From Anisodus tanguticus (Eukaryota > Streptophyta > Magnoliopsida > Solanales > Solanaceae): a stretch of DNA of 64,000 nt. The notes under the pieces are model-generated. The model saw only the letters and a program-made list of their open reading frames with translations, had not been told where the DNA came from and ran no database searches. The translations under genes and the position numbers were made by a program. The first letter of the stretch is position 1. Every line of letters begins with the position of its first letter. The stretch spans positions 1,682,142-1,746,141 of the forward strand of contig CM067555.1 of assembly GCA_034509755.1 (NCBI GenBank), given 5' to 3'. Positions 1 to 11,500 of this stretch are shown here, piece by piece.

Positions 1-19
1 TTCCAAATCTTGGACCATT

Positions 20-1234
20 CATCAGCTGGATGTTAAAAATGCATTGACAACTTACAGGAGACAATATACATACATCAGCCGCTGGGTTTTTGAGATTATA
101 CCCGTCCAGATCATGTTTGCCTATTGAAGAAATCCTTACATAGTTTGAAACAAGCTCATCGGGCATGGTATAACAGGTTTGCATGATTTATTTCCAAATT
201 GGGATTCTCTCACAACAAATATGATCAATCATTGTTCATTTATCGGAAAGGCGCTGACATGGCATATATCCTTTTGTATGTCGATGATATTATTCTCACA
301 GCTTCATCCATTTCGCTTTGCCAGTCCATTATGTCCCTTCTTGCAGTAGAATTTACAATGAAGGACTTGGGTCCGTTGAATTATTTTCTTGGCATTATTG
401 TCTCTCAATATGTAGGTGGTCTGTTTCTCAATCAAAAGAAATATGCCGAAGAAATAATTGATAAAGCAGGGATGTCGTCCTGCAAACCTTCACATACTCC
501 AGTGGATACAAAGGCGAAATTGAGTAATGATGCTAGAACTCTATATAGTGATCCTATCCATTACCGGAGTCTAGTAGGGGCCTTACAATAACTGACTTTT
601 ACAAGACCAGATATTTTCTATGCGGTTCAACAAGTTTGTTTACACATGCATGATCCGAAGGAAGAACATATGGGGGCTCTCAAAAGGATTATGCGGTATG
701 TTCACGGTACGCTCCATTTTGAACTTCATCTGTATGAGTCCTCCATCTCGAGTCTTTCTGCCTACACAGATGCGGATTGGGGTGGCTGCACAGACACATG
801 TCGTTCCACTTTCGGTTATTGTGTGTTCTTACGTGACAATCTCATGTTATGGCCATCAAAACGCCAGTCCACACTTTCTCGATCAAGCGCCGAGACAGAT
901 TACCGAGGGGTGGCCAATGTTGTTGCTGAATCATGTTGGCTCCGTAATCTTTTGCTGGAGCTCCATTGTCCGATTACAAGGGCAACAGTAGTCTACTGTG
1001 ACAATGTGAGTGCGATCTACTTATTTGACAATCCTGTTCAGCATCAACGCATGAAACACATTGAAATTTATATCTTATTTGTTTGAGAGAAAGTTGCATG
1101 TGGTCAAGTCCGTGTTCTCCATGTACCATCCCGTTATCAGTTGCTGACATCTTCACAAAAGGTCTTCCACACATACTTTTTGATGATTTCAGGGACAGTC
1201 TCAGCATCCGAGAACCTCCAGCTAAGACTGCGGG
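20..1234 (+). pseudogene. copia reverse transcriptase / RNase H remnant
   Basis: Reverse transcriptase and RNase H of a copia polyprotein, which copy element RNA into DNA in cytoplasmic particles. Visible motifs are HQLDVKNA near 25-50 (followed by a small deletion), LLYVDDIILTAS near 262-303 (catalytic YVDD), DLGPLNYFLG near 364, ADWGGC near 773 (RNase H aspartate) and a truncated C-terminal part up to 1234. The frame is broken. An in-frame TAA at 589-591 replaces the aromatic codon usually found in GALQYLTF, and another stop follows the KHIEI motif near 1084. The copy is dead but recognisable end to end. A second copia copy at 37572-37574 has the same stop at the same codon. Confidence 0.88.
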
Positions 1235-1238
1235 GGAC

Positions 1239-1446
1239 TGTTAGAGTAATTATGAGGATCTCTCCCATAATTACTATCATCCACATTTATTATAATTGAT
1301 AGTGTAATATATTATAATTATGATAATTGTAATTAGCATTTTAGATTTTAGGTAAAAGTAGATTAGTCTTCCATGATTCAAGAGTAGGATGATTGTATAT
1401 ATATTGTAACTTTGGCAGAATATTAATCAAGAAATTATTTTCTTAC
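1239..1446 (+). repeat. copia 3' LTR (208 bp)
   Basis: Starts TGTTAGAG directly after the polypurine tract and ends TTACA. It is AT-rich and has the same TG...CA ends as the other copia LTRs in the window. The right boundary is inferred from the CA end only, since no partner LTR is available. Confidence 0.7.
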
Positions 1447-1818
1447 AATATTAACGGTAACTAAAAGAATCACGTGTAAAGTTTAAAACTTATAAACTTT
1501 AAATTTTTACTTCCTTTTTTGCCATACTACCATTGTTCATGGAATATAGCCAGATTATATATGATATTAATATAGAATTAGAAATAAAATGTAAATACTT
1601 AAAAAGAGCAGAAAACCCAGAAGTTAAAAAAAGAAAAAGAAAAAAGTAGGAGGAGCAGAAAGTAGTATACGTAGCAGTCCCTTTGGTCCAAAGGTTTAAG
1701 AGCAAGAGATCAGTTGACGTACAATTTATAGATAAAATCATAAAAGAGTAGCAGAAAAGTATTTTTATTTTATTTGTATCACGTAGACTGACAATTATGT
1801 GATGGTGGTTATAATATA
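1447..1818. other. AT-rich spacer
   Basis: No gene, motif or repeat boundary was recognised. Open frames on the minus strand are low-complexity (Phe/Leu/Ile/Ser-rich) and have no family resemblance. Confidence 0.6.
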
Positions 1819-2166
1819 CTTTCTCAGTCCCAAAAATATTTATACTTTTCATTTTTTAAGAATCAAACTTTCTAATTTTAACTGTGTTAGAGCATAGAAT
1901 CTTTAAAAAAGGACAGTACGATGCACTAAGTCCCGCTATGCGCGGGGTTCGGGGAAGGGACGGACCACAAGAGTCTATTAGAGCATAGAATTTTTAAATT
2001 TTTTGAAATAAAATTTACATATTTGAAAACTACATAAAAAGAACTATAAGTCACCATAATTAATAATTTAAAATATTTAAAAGATATTTGAAAAAATTAT
2101 GATAAAAAAACAACTCGTTTGACTCTTGAAAACCGAAAAATACCAATCTTTTTGGAACGGATGGAG
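1819..2166. mobile_element. Stowaway-like MITE (TA target), split by a SINE
   Basis: Degenerate terminal inverted repeats of the Stowaway/Tc1-mariner MITE type are visible: CTTTCTCAGTCCC on the left and, reverse-complemented, CTCCATCCGTTCC on the right, each flanked by TA. The interior is non-coding. A SINE fragment with its own target duplication sits at 1908-1977. A MITE moves with transposase supplied in trans and encodes nothing. Confidence 0.6.
1908..1977 (-). mobile_element. 5'-truncated tRNA-derived SINE inside a MITE
   Basis: Read on the minus strand it contains the SINE 3' body with motifs GGGGTTCGGGGAAGGG and GCACTAAG (given in plus orientation). The same family has a full copy at 18571-18758. 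It is flanked by a 21-bp direct repeat, 1887-1907 and 1978-1998, starting TTAGAGCATAGAAT, with one mismatch. That duplication shows a genuine retroposition event into the MITE. Confidence 0.85.
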
Positions 2167-2277
2167 TAATATAATATAATATAATATAATATAATATAAT
2201 ATAATATAATATAATATAATATAATATAATATAATATAATATAATATAATATAATATAATATAATATAATATAATAT
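2167..2277. repeat. (ATAAT)n microsatellite
   Basis: About 22 uninterrupted copies of the pentanucleotide ATAAT directly after the right end of the MITE. The array produces a spurious Tyr/Ile open frame on the minus strand. Confidence 0.98.
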
Positions 2278-2492
2278 CACAAAATCTTACAATTATTGAC
2301 TACTCCCTCTATCCCCCTCCTCAATCCTCTTAATAATTTGGGAAAATTACAGAATATCATTATGTCATATAGGTTACAAAATATGTATATCGTGTATAGA
2401 TAATATATATTTTATATTAAATGTACATATAATATATATACCTATACATAATATATACAATCAAAATATTTAAATAATATATACTTCGGTCA

Positions 2493-3268
2493 GTTAAGAC
2501 TTCACACATCCAAAAGATGAAAGTTGCGGAGATAAGGATGCTGAGATGGATGTGCGGGCATACAATGAGGTATATGATTAGAAATGATGATATCCGAGAC
2601 AGAGTGAAAGTGGACTCGGTGGAGGATAAGATGCGGGAAGCGAGGTTGAGATGGTTTGGGCATGTGTAGAGGAGAGACACAAATGCCCCAGTGCGGAGGT
2701 GTGAGAGGTTGGCTATGGACGAGTTCATGAGGGGTAGAGGTAGGTCGAAGAAGTATTGGAGAGAGGTGATTAGACAAGATATGGCGCATATGCAGTTACC
2801 GAGGACATGATCTTAGATATGGGGTTGTGGAGGACACAGATTAGGGTAGTAGGTAGTCGAGCGTAGTCTTACTTACGCTTGCAAACTGATAGTTGTAGTG
2901 TTATTATTGTAGGCCCGCTTAGCCTATCATACTAATAGGCGCAGTATTGCTTTATAGTCTCTTGTAGTTTGATTTCTGCTACTATGTGTCCTTTAGTGTA
3001 CTTTGTTTAGCTTATTTACATGCGCTAGTTACTGCTTACTTTTTCGGAATGTGCTATCATGGATTATTTGCCTTTGATACCAGCATTTTCATATTGCTTT
3101 AAAAAAAATCTGACCGGCTCTGATTGTTTCTCTTGCTTTGCTTGTGCTCTGTCTTGAGCCGAGAGTCTTTTGGAAACAGATGCTCTACCTACCAAGGTAG
3201 AGGTAAGATCTGCGTACACTCTACCCTCCCCAGACCCTACGTTGTGGGATTTCACTGAATATGTTGTT
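2493..3268 (+). mobile_element. RTE-type LINE, 5'-truncated, with target duplication
   Basis: A 776-bp insertion bounded by an exact 16-bp direct repeat ending in TACTTCGGTCA (2477-2492 and 3269-3284). It begins within the C-terminal part of a LINE reverse transcriptase and ends with GTTG-type sequence, the usual 3' end of plant RTE LINEs. The 3' tail, from GTCTTGAGCCGAG near 3150 through CCCAGACCC to TGTTG, recurs in the insertion at 30071-30223 and in the fragment at 63640-63768. The boundaries are read directly from the duplication. Confidence 0.9.
2517..2870 (+). pseudogene. RTE LINE reverse transcriptase C-terminal fragment
   Basis: The plus strand encodes the conserved tail of an RTE-type reverse transcriptase: [10 protein letters not shown] near 2538, [16 protein letters not shown] near 2610, then [14 protein letters not shown] and [16 protein letters not shown] near 2735. 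This region follows the polymerase domain and is strongly conserved in plant LINE ORF2. An in-frame TAG follows FGHV near 2668, and a frameshift near 2800 separates the last segment ([15 protein letters not shown]). The polymerase and endonuclease domains are missing because of 5' truncation, so the copy cannot be active. Confidence 0.87.
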
Positions 3269-3734
3269 ATATATACTTCGGTCAATACTTGATAAATTAA
3301 TTGGTCGAAGGGTACATTTAAGTAAGTTTCTTCCGATGAGTGATGTTAATGGGGTATAGCCACTATTTGTTTAATCTAGTGGTGGCTAGTGGGCCGGGTC
3401 GGGGTGGGACGGGGCGACATTGGGCGGGACGGAATTTGGGGGACTAGGTGGGGGGTCGGGACCGCGTCTTTGCAGGACTGGCGGGCCAGGATAGGCGGGA
3501 CGGGAAGAGGTCTCGTCCCGTCCCACATCCCGCCGGAAGAGGGGATGGGATTTAGGGGGACGGGTCGGGTAGGGGGGATTTATTTTGTAATATAATTTTA
3601 AAATTGCAACTTTGTTTCGTAGTTCAAAAGTTGCAAATTACATAGTAAAATTGCCATTAAAAAAATTACATAGTCTACCATACTTTTTCTAATTTCCTCA
3701 CAATCTCTTGAGGATCTTTTGTTGGAATTGGAAG

Positions 3735-4263
3735 TTATTGGTCAAATTGTTTGACGTCGCTTTCTGCTCTCTCTGATAAGATTTTGTTGTAGTTGTAGTC
3801 GTCCTCTTCATTGATCTCTGGTTGACAACACCTTCTACGCTCCGCTCTAATACATTCTCTGAATAAAACTGCAATCCCCAAGTTGTCTCCCGCCAATGAG
3901 TGTCTGTGTTCTCCTATTTGAAACCTTCCAGCAGAAAAAGAGCTTTCAGAAGCTGTTGATGACGCTTGAATATTCAACACATTTCGGGCCATCTTTGATA
4001 GTGTCGGAAATGTCTTCTCATTCTCCCTCCAGTATTTCAGCAAGTCTTCATGTCTATCTACATTGACAACTGATTCGTACGGTATAACACACTGCAAAAC
4101 ATAAACATCAAACTCAATAATATGTGAAAAACTTGAACCACTATACATTCTATTTCTAAGGCCTTGAATACTAGAAGCAGAAATAACATGTCTTTTATTA
4201 GGTTGCAGTGAAGTAGAAGAAGATTATGCAGAAGCCGGTTGATTATTTGCACTTTGATCTTGG

Positions 4264-4300
<37 letters not shown>

Positions 4301-5725
4301 TTCAGTGTGTATGCTAGACATAACTTTTTCTTTAGTTGGTTCGTTAGTTGGCTCTTCAGTTGGGTCTGTTGGAAGTATTTCTAAGCTTTCATAAATCGTT
4401 TCAACAAGTGTTTTACAACTGTCTACTTTAATAGTAGGATTTAATACAACACCAATAAAATAAATAGTGGGAATAGGAAAAAATATTTTTTAAAATTTTA
4501 TAAACATTTTTAATAGCTGACTTGTAAGTTGGTTTTTGCATATATTCATTACGTAACAAAAATATTAGAGCTATATAAAATAACATAGATGAAATAGTAT
4601 GATAATAAATCCCAGAAAATTCCTTTGTAGCTAGAAAAAAATTCTCTAAAAATGTGATAAGTTCCAAAATTTTATCTCAATCATCATCTACAAGCATATA
4701 TGTTGGATTTGATTATGTACGTAAAATAATAATGTTATAGGTCTTCTATACTCGTGAGCAAACAAATAGTTGCTCATACAAATAATGACAAGTTTTGTTA
4801 TGCTCTTTGCGTCTTTGTATTTTATTACCTTTAAAAATAATGTTTATAGCAAATTGTAAATCAAGGATGTTTTTAAAAAGCTTTATGCCATCATTTACAA
4901 CTAAGTTATAAATATGACATGCGCATCTAACATGAAAAAAATCAGGAAAAGATGGAGTAAATCGGGTTTTTAAAATGTTTACAAGATAGTCATAAGAAGA
5001 GGCATTATCTAATGTAATAGTCAAAATTTAATTAGTAATTCCATAATATTAACAAATTTCATGAATATTTCTTGAAATAAAAGCTCCAGTGTGCCTTTCA
5101 TCAATATATCTATATGCTAATATACGATTTTACATAGACCAATTCTAATATATCCAATGACATGTGATAATTAAATAATCATTACCGTTAGTACTAAGGC
5201 CTATATCAGAAGTGATAGCTACTTTGCCATTAAAACTATATAATGCATAACGTAAATATTATTGATATTCATGGCAAATTTAAAAACATCTCTTCTAACA
5301 GTTGATCTAGGAAAACTGTTAAAAGCGGATTATATGTTTCTCTAATGTAATCTATAAAACCAGGAGATGAAGGAAATGAACATTAAAAAAAATTCCATGC
5401 AACTGATTTTAATTTTCGTTGTTTTTTGCCTCGACTCATACTAGGGGGAATAGGAGGCGACAGTTTCAGATTGAGGCTCAGTCTAAGCCCGAGGTGGAGG
5501 TGCACTAGTGGGTGTGTTATCTAAATTATCTTCTAATTCATTTTCTAAATTAAAGGCTGGTTCAAATGTAGAATATACCTCATGATCTAATGATAGATTA
5601 ATATTAACATTAAAAATCGGTTTAATCTATATGGGTGAAATCATCGTAATTAAAATTACTAGAAGATGCATCCTTACTCCTGTTACCCTAGTACCTCTAC
5701 CAGAAAAATATCTACTTCGTTCCAT
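3735..5725 (-). pseudogene. hAT transposase remnant (RICESLEEPER/Ac-like)
   Basis: Reading down the minus strand from ATG at 5725 (MERSRYFSGRGTRVTG), conserved hAT pieces appear in order: [19 protein letters not shown] near 5230-5175, RILAYRYIDERHTGAFISRN near 5125-5070, LTITLDNASSYDYLVN near 5028-4975, then HVRCACHIYNLVV near 4930. The dimerisation domain at the C-terminus, ASSTASESSFSAGR, lies near 3960-3920 with KMARNVL upstream. Many stops and frameshifts separate the pieces and the middle is AT-rich filler, so no functional transposase remains. The RNase H-like fold and dimerisation helix identify the family; the subfamily is not resolved. Confidence 0.85.
4266..4297. repeat. (AT)n microsatellite
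   Basis: About 16 AT dinucleotides inside the hAT element. Confidence 0.95.
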
Positions 5726-5908
5726 TATAATTATGCAAATAATTAATTGAAGATAATGGAATTAAGTACGATAATTAAAATTAAGTAACAATAATAATTT
5801 AAAGAAGGAACGAAGGTCATAAAGCTAATTGCCAACTTCACTCCCAATTTTTGAACTTTGATAGAAAATAGCAAACAAAATATAATATTTAGTAGGCAAT
5901 GTAGACTT

Positions 5909-5910
<2 letters not shown>

Positions 5911-5953
<43 letters not shown>
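5911..5953. repeat. (GA)n microsatellite
   Basis: About 21 uninterrupted AG/GA dinucleotides upstream of the transposase start, possibly within its former leader. Confidence 0.97.
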
Positions 5954-5959
<6 letters not shown>

Positions 5960-6321
5960 GAAGATTTGTGAGAAAAATGAAGAGGAAAATGAGGTTTTTA
6001 TAGTTGAGAAATAGGGTTAACGTGTAAATATACCAACTTAGGGGTTAAAAATAAATATTAAGGGGGTAAGAGGGGTTTATGGGGTGGGGGGACAAAATGG
6101 TCATTATAACCGTTGCCAACGGCTAAAATTGAAATTGGATCATTGTGCAACTGTTATTTCTGCAAAGATGACGGGGCAGTTCGGGTCGGGTCGAGTCGGG
6201 GACGGGATGGGCGGAATTGGGATGGGCGGGACGAGCCCTGGTCCCGTCCCGAGTTCGATCCCCTACACCGAAGTTGCTAATCCCGATTTTTTTTGGGGGA
6301 CTGGACACCCTTAGTTTAATT

Positions 6322-8362
6322 TGGTGATAGCTAGCTAGTAGCTAGCATGCATTCTTTTTCAGTTGTTGAAACTATATATTATACATAATAAATTATGAAT
6401 TTAGTAATATACATTATTATTACCGTAAATAATTTTTATATCATCCTGACATGCATTTGAAGGATATTTGCAAATAAGTATCTATTCACATATTCATTGA
6501 TATATATTGAGAGAATTATTGATGATTGAATCGATTCAGAGCCACCAATTAAAGGTGTTTGCAGAAATATGCCTTTATTTTAGTATTTGAACTTTATGAA
6601 AAAAATCGATTACTATTCATTTGATTTATTAAATTTCAAATCTATTATTTGTACTTAATAAAGTTTTAATTACATATTTACAAGATCGAAGCTGATGTTA
6701 TTATGTTTGGATGAACTCATAACTCGCACGCTATGTCTATGCTCCTACTTATCTAATAAGCATTTAAATTTATTGTTTAAATCATAGGTAAAATTTAGAA
6801 TTTAAATTTTATGAATCCAGAATTTTAGGACAATGAACTCAAATGCTAATAACTGGTTTGATATTGAATATTTATATATATTTTTATATATTTCTTAACA
6901 CAAATAAGATCAAAGCTCTTACCTTTAATTACTCAATTCAGCAATTTAGTTCTCGTTAATTTAGACATATAAGACAATTTTTCTTAATCAAATATCTTGG
7001 TCTGGAATGAAATAAGATTAAAAACAAGTCTAAATATTCTATAGGTCATCTTTAATTGTTCTAGCTAGTACTGCATGTAATTCTTTTTAGTTTTATTTGT
7101 ACAATATCCAATTATGTTGAAGACAAATATAACTGTTTCGTGTTTAAATTCATGCAAATAATAATTGGTTATAGTGAGCACCTGCAAAAGCAAAATAATT
7201 TAAAAAGGTAAATTAGCCTTCAGAACCTATAGCTATGAAGGAGGCACATATTTTCAGGACATTAAAATAATTAATTAAGTCATCTTGCTTGACCACTACA
7301 GTCTACAGGTAACATTGGAAAGCCATGAATAATATTGGAGATGATTTTCCCAACATTTCTTTTTAATTAAGGAAACTCTCTTAAAATTTGCAAAGTTGTA
7401 CTTAGATTTTCACGTGGAGTAAAACTAACCACTCAGATTTTCACGTGGACTCTAGTGATTAATATTTGAGACATAATTTATTGCGAAATTAAAGTACTGC
7501 AGGCAAAAAATCGCCAATCTTTTAATAACGTTCCATCGAATTTTGGTTTGTCAAAAACATTTTAAATGAATTTTCCAAATTTTCGTCGGACTTTATCATT
7601 TTTATAGTGTATATATTCTCTAAAAGCTTAATCTTTAAGATAATATGATCATACACCTCAAATCCTCAACATGATATCCAAAAAAGCAAATGTTCAAGGT
7701 TTAATTTTTTAATTAGTTTATGAAAAAAGAATTAGAACCACAGGTAAGGACGTGTTAAAACATGTATACTTATAAGTTGCTAAAATGTGAATTATTTCAT
7801 AGTTTAAACTTTAGATTAAATGATTATGTGTAAATTAATTCGAACACCATTATCATCAAGAAAATAATAAAGAAATCTTAACTAACATATAATGAGATGA
7901 TTAACGTAAGCAAAAATGCGGGAAATACTTCGCTTTGCCTCTAGTAATCATTGAAGCATATAACTAATGATGAGCAAACCAAATATGGAAATTCTTTTGA
8001 TATATGATATTGCCATGATATAAATTCTTTTGATTCATGTACCACATTAATCAAACTAATACTAGAAACTGTGTTTTTCATAATGTAATGCATTTAAAAG
8101 AAATTCTTTTGATGAGTATATTCTTAAATTTAATGTATGTCTAGTACGGCTACATATGATGTACTTTGCTTTCTTCAACATATATGTGAATATGGTGATT
8201 TGGGTGACAAAACAAATGTCTAGTATGAGTCCTCATTTATATGCGTTTCACTTAATCCGTCTAAATAGACCGGAATGACTAAAACTAGTAATAAAAAATA
8301 TTATAATACCGTTAAGACACTTTTATATTTTAAGAATTTCTGCAAAGATCACGGTAAAATAG
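6322..8362. other. AT-rich intergenic DNA
   Basis: About 2 kb with no coding pattern, terminal repeats or RNA gene that I can recognise. Short TATATA and AATTAATT runs are frequent. Confidence 0.6.
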
Positions 8363-8589
8363 TGTAATTCTCCTTGGTTGGAGGCTTCTCATTAATGTAA
8401 TATATATAAGTGTTTACAATTATAAAACCTAATTGAAAAGGGATCTCTAAACTTAATTGGAGAATGATCTCTAAACCTAATTGGAGAATCATTTTTAAAC
8501 CTAATTGGAGAAGGATCTCTACTTTACATAATTACAATAGAATAATAATTACAAAATATATGGAGAATATTAATATACTCTCTATTACA
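8363..8589 (-). repeat. copia 3' LTR (227 bp)
   Basis: In plus orientation it runs from TGTAATTC to TCTATTACA and is followed inward by CCCCCTCAGTC, the reverse complement of a polypurine tract. It contains a four-copy 24-bp tandem array not seen in the related LTRs of this window. Confidence 0.82.
8425..8520. repeat. 24-bp tandem repeat, four copies, inside an LTR
   Basis: Four consecutive 24-bp units (8425, 8449, 8473, 8497), each built on AAACCTAATTGGAGAA followed by a variable GATCTCT. Copies differ by one to five bases. The array accounts for part of the extra length of this LTR. Confidence 0.97.
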
Positions 8590-11500
8590 CCCCCTCAGTC
8601 GGAGCGGGAGGAGACCGGACGCTGAGACTGGATCTGAAGTCAAGGAACAACTGTCGAGAAAGTCCCTTAGTGAATATATCTGCGTACCGATAGGAAGAGA
8701 GAACATGTAACACCCGAACATGGCCAATGGAAACCTTCTCACGAACAAAATGAATAATCATCTCAATATGTTTGGTTCGTTGATGCTGAACCGGGTTATG
8801 AGACAAGTAAACAGCAGATATGTTATCACAATAGACAAGAGATGCCTTACATAAGGGACAATGAAGCTCTAGAAGGAGGTTTCTGAGCCAACAAATTTTG
8901 GCAACAACGTTCGCAACAACGTTCGCAACACCTCTATATTCTGCTTCTGCACTCGAACGGAAAAGTGTGGCTTGCCATTTTGCAGACCATGAGATGAGAT
9001 TATCACCCAAAAATACACAGTAGCCGGAAGTAGATCGACATGTGTCCGGACAACCGCCCCAATCGGCGTCCGTATATGATATCAGTCTGGATTGTGCATA
9101 TGGATAAAGATGTAATCTGTAGTCAAGAGTACCCTTAATGTATCGAATGATACGCTTAATAGCAGTAAAGTGAGGCTCCCTGGGAGCATGCATGAACAAA
9201 CACACCTGCTGAACAACTAAGGGAATATCGAGCCTAGTGAAGGTAAGATATTGAAGTGCACCAGCAAGACTTCTATAAAGAGAAGGATCGAGCACAAAAT
9301 TCTTGTCATCGGAACTGAGTTTCGACTTTGAGTTGACTGGAGTGGGCATGATCTTACAGTTTGCCATTTAGCTATGTAAATAATTTCTCTGGCATACTTA
9401 CGCTGACACAGGAACATTGCATTTTTGATCTGGTTACTGAAATACCCAAAAAATAACTCAACTTACCCAAGTCTGTCATAGAAAATTCAAATTTGAGCAG
9501 GGTAATGATCTCGTGTTTCAGCACATCAGATGAGGCAGTCAGAACAATATCATCCACATAGAGCAAAAGATATGCAGTGTCATTACCTCGATGAAAAATA
9601 AAAAATGAATTATCACTTTTGATGCACACGAACCCGATATGTATGATGTAAGTGGAAAAGCGCTCATACCAAGCCTAGGGGGCTTGTTTCAAGCCATAGA
9701 GTGACTTTCGAAGAAGACAGACATACCGAAGAGCCTTTGGATGCACAAAGCCAAGCGGTTGACACATATATACGGTTTCTTTCAAATGACCATGTGAATC
9801 GACCAGTTCTTTCCCATAGCTATGCTCAAAACATTGCGAATGATGGCTGGTTTAACCACTTTACTGAAGGTTTCACCACAATCAACTCCCTCATGTTGCC
9901 CCGTGCCATTTTCCACAAGTCTCGCCTTATGGTGTTCAAGCTCACCACTATCTCTGAATTTGTGACGATATGGAAACATGCAATGAATCACATTCACCCC
10001 CTCTGGTCTCGGTATAAGATCTCAAGTGTGTTGTGTAGTGAGCGCATTAAATTCCTTATGCATGGTCGCATTCCAATTTGGATCAAGCTTGGATAATTTT
10101 AGGTTTTTAGGTATAAGTGAGATGGTCTAAATGGATAGGTTAAAGTAGAATTTTGGTTTGAAAATTCCATGTTGAGCACGAGTTTCCATATGGAGGGTTG
10201 GAATTGGGATGTTTGGGCTGACAGAAAGTGGGGACAAGTGGGTGACGGTATTATGAGGAAGTGGGGTTGGAGGGGGTTGTAGGGCAATTTGGGGCATAAT
10301 ACGGGTGCTGCTGGGATGTCAGCGAGGGGTTGGGGTAGTGAGGTAGGGGACTGGTTAACGGAGGCGGGAGATTGGGGCAGAAAGGTAGGGGACTGATCGA
10401 CAGAGGCGATGGGTTGGGGCAATGAGGCAGAGGACTGGTCGACGGATACAGAGAGACCGTGCCTAGAGCAGTAGGTGTGGGGGGAGGGGTATTCAACGGG
10501 ACTTGGGGCAGTGATGTGACAGGGGGAACCGTGATGGGACATCCAGAATATTAGCACTATGTATGGCGTTTCGCAGGAGATGGGAAGTTTCCGAGTCATT
10601 AAGGAAGCCGTAATCAGTGACTTGAAGTTGTTGGACGTTTGCAAATGGGAAATATTTTTCCTCGAATGTGACATGGCGAGAGACTAGAATTTTATGTGTG
10701 GACAAATCATAGCATAAGTACCCCTTATGGTTCGATGGGAAACCTAAGAAGACTCAGGGAGAGGTGTGAGGTGCTAATTTGTGAGGGGCCGTGGAGGCAA
10801 GATATAGGTAGCATAGACAACCGAAAATCCGAAGGTGATCATATGAAGGGATTCGATGGAATAGAATTTTGGTAGGGGTTTTATTTTGAAGGGTACGGGT
10901 AGGTAATATATTAAGAAGGTATTCTACCATTTTTAACGCGTATACCCAAAAGGAAGGGGGAAGCGAGACATGAAAGAGCATTGTACGGATCATATTGTTA
11001 ATGGTGTGGAATATTCTTTCATCTTTACCATTTTGAGGTGAGGTATGGGGCACGAGAATCGAAACACAATGCCATTATCCGCACAAAATTTATGAAAGGG
11101 GAATTGTTAAAATCACGACCATTGTCACATTGAAATGATTTATGGCCTTTTCAAACTGAGTTTTAACATATGTTCAAAATTTAAGAAACGTGGAGTAAAT
11201 TTGAGACTTATATTTGAGAGGATAGACCCACAGAAAGTGAGAGAAGTCATCTAATAATACCAAATAATATTTATGATCAAGTTCGCTAGTAATGGGAGAT
11301 GTCCATAACTCCGCATGAATGATGTCAAAAGGAGAAAAAGTAACACTTAAAGATGACGTAAACGGAAGTCTAACATGCTTTCCTAGAGGACAAGAATAAC
11401 AATTTTAGGTAAATTTCTCTTTATTACATTGAATTAAATTGTGACTTCTAAGAAAGTTAAAAACTGGTGCTCCTGGGTGTCCAAGTCTATTGTGCCAAGT

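Larger units (their letters stand above)
1..1446 (+). mobile_element. Ty1/copia retrotransposon, 3' portion (RT, RNase H, 3' LTR)
   Basis: The element enters from the left edge of the window and ends with a 3' LTR. The order on the plus strand is reverse transcriptase, RNase H, a purine-rich tract (GCGGGGGAC just before position 1239) and an LTR that opens with TGTTAGAG and closes with TTACA. The order and the LYVDD motif are those of Ty1/copia. The 5' half lies outside the window, so a target duplication cannot be tested. Confidence 0.9.
3377..6313 (-). mobile_element. hAT DNA transposon, 2.9 kb, decayed
   Basis: Degenerate terminal inverted repeats match the hAT pattern: TAGTGGTGGCTAGT at the left and TAAGGGTGTCCAGT reverse-complemented from the right (10 of 14 identical). 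They are flanked by an 8-bp target duplication, GTTTAATC at 3369-3376 and GTTTAATT at 6314-6321. Both subterminal zones (3390-3570 and 6165-6300) are GC-rich with repeated GGGACGGG-type motifs, as in many hAT ends. The interior holds a transposase relic on the minus strand and two microsatellites. Confidence 0.85.

Noticed and set aside
2077..2280. Open frame rich in Tyr/Ile
   Set aside because: It is the translation of the (ATAAT)n microsatellite and has no coding meaning.
2417..2789. Minus-strand open frames across the LINE
   Set aside because: Shadow frames of the plus-strand reverse transcriptase; the true coding strand is clear from RT motifs.
6084..6314. Open frames on both strands at the right end of the hAT element
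   Set aside because: They lie in GC-rich subterminal repeats; similar open frames at 3389-3595 come from the other end.
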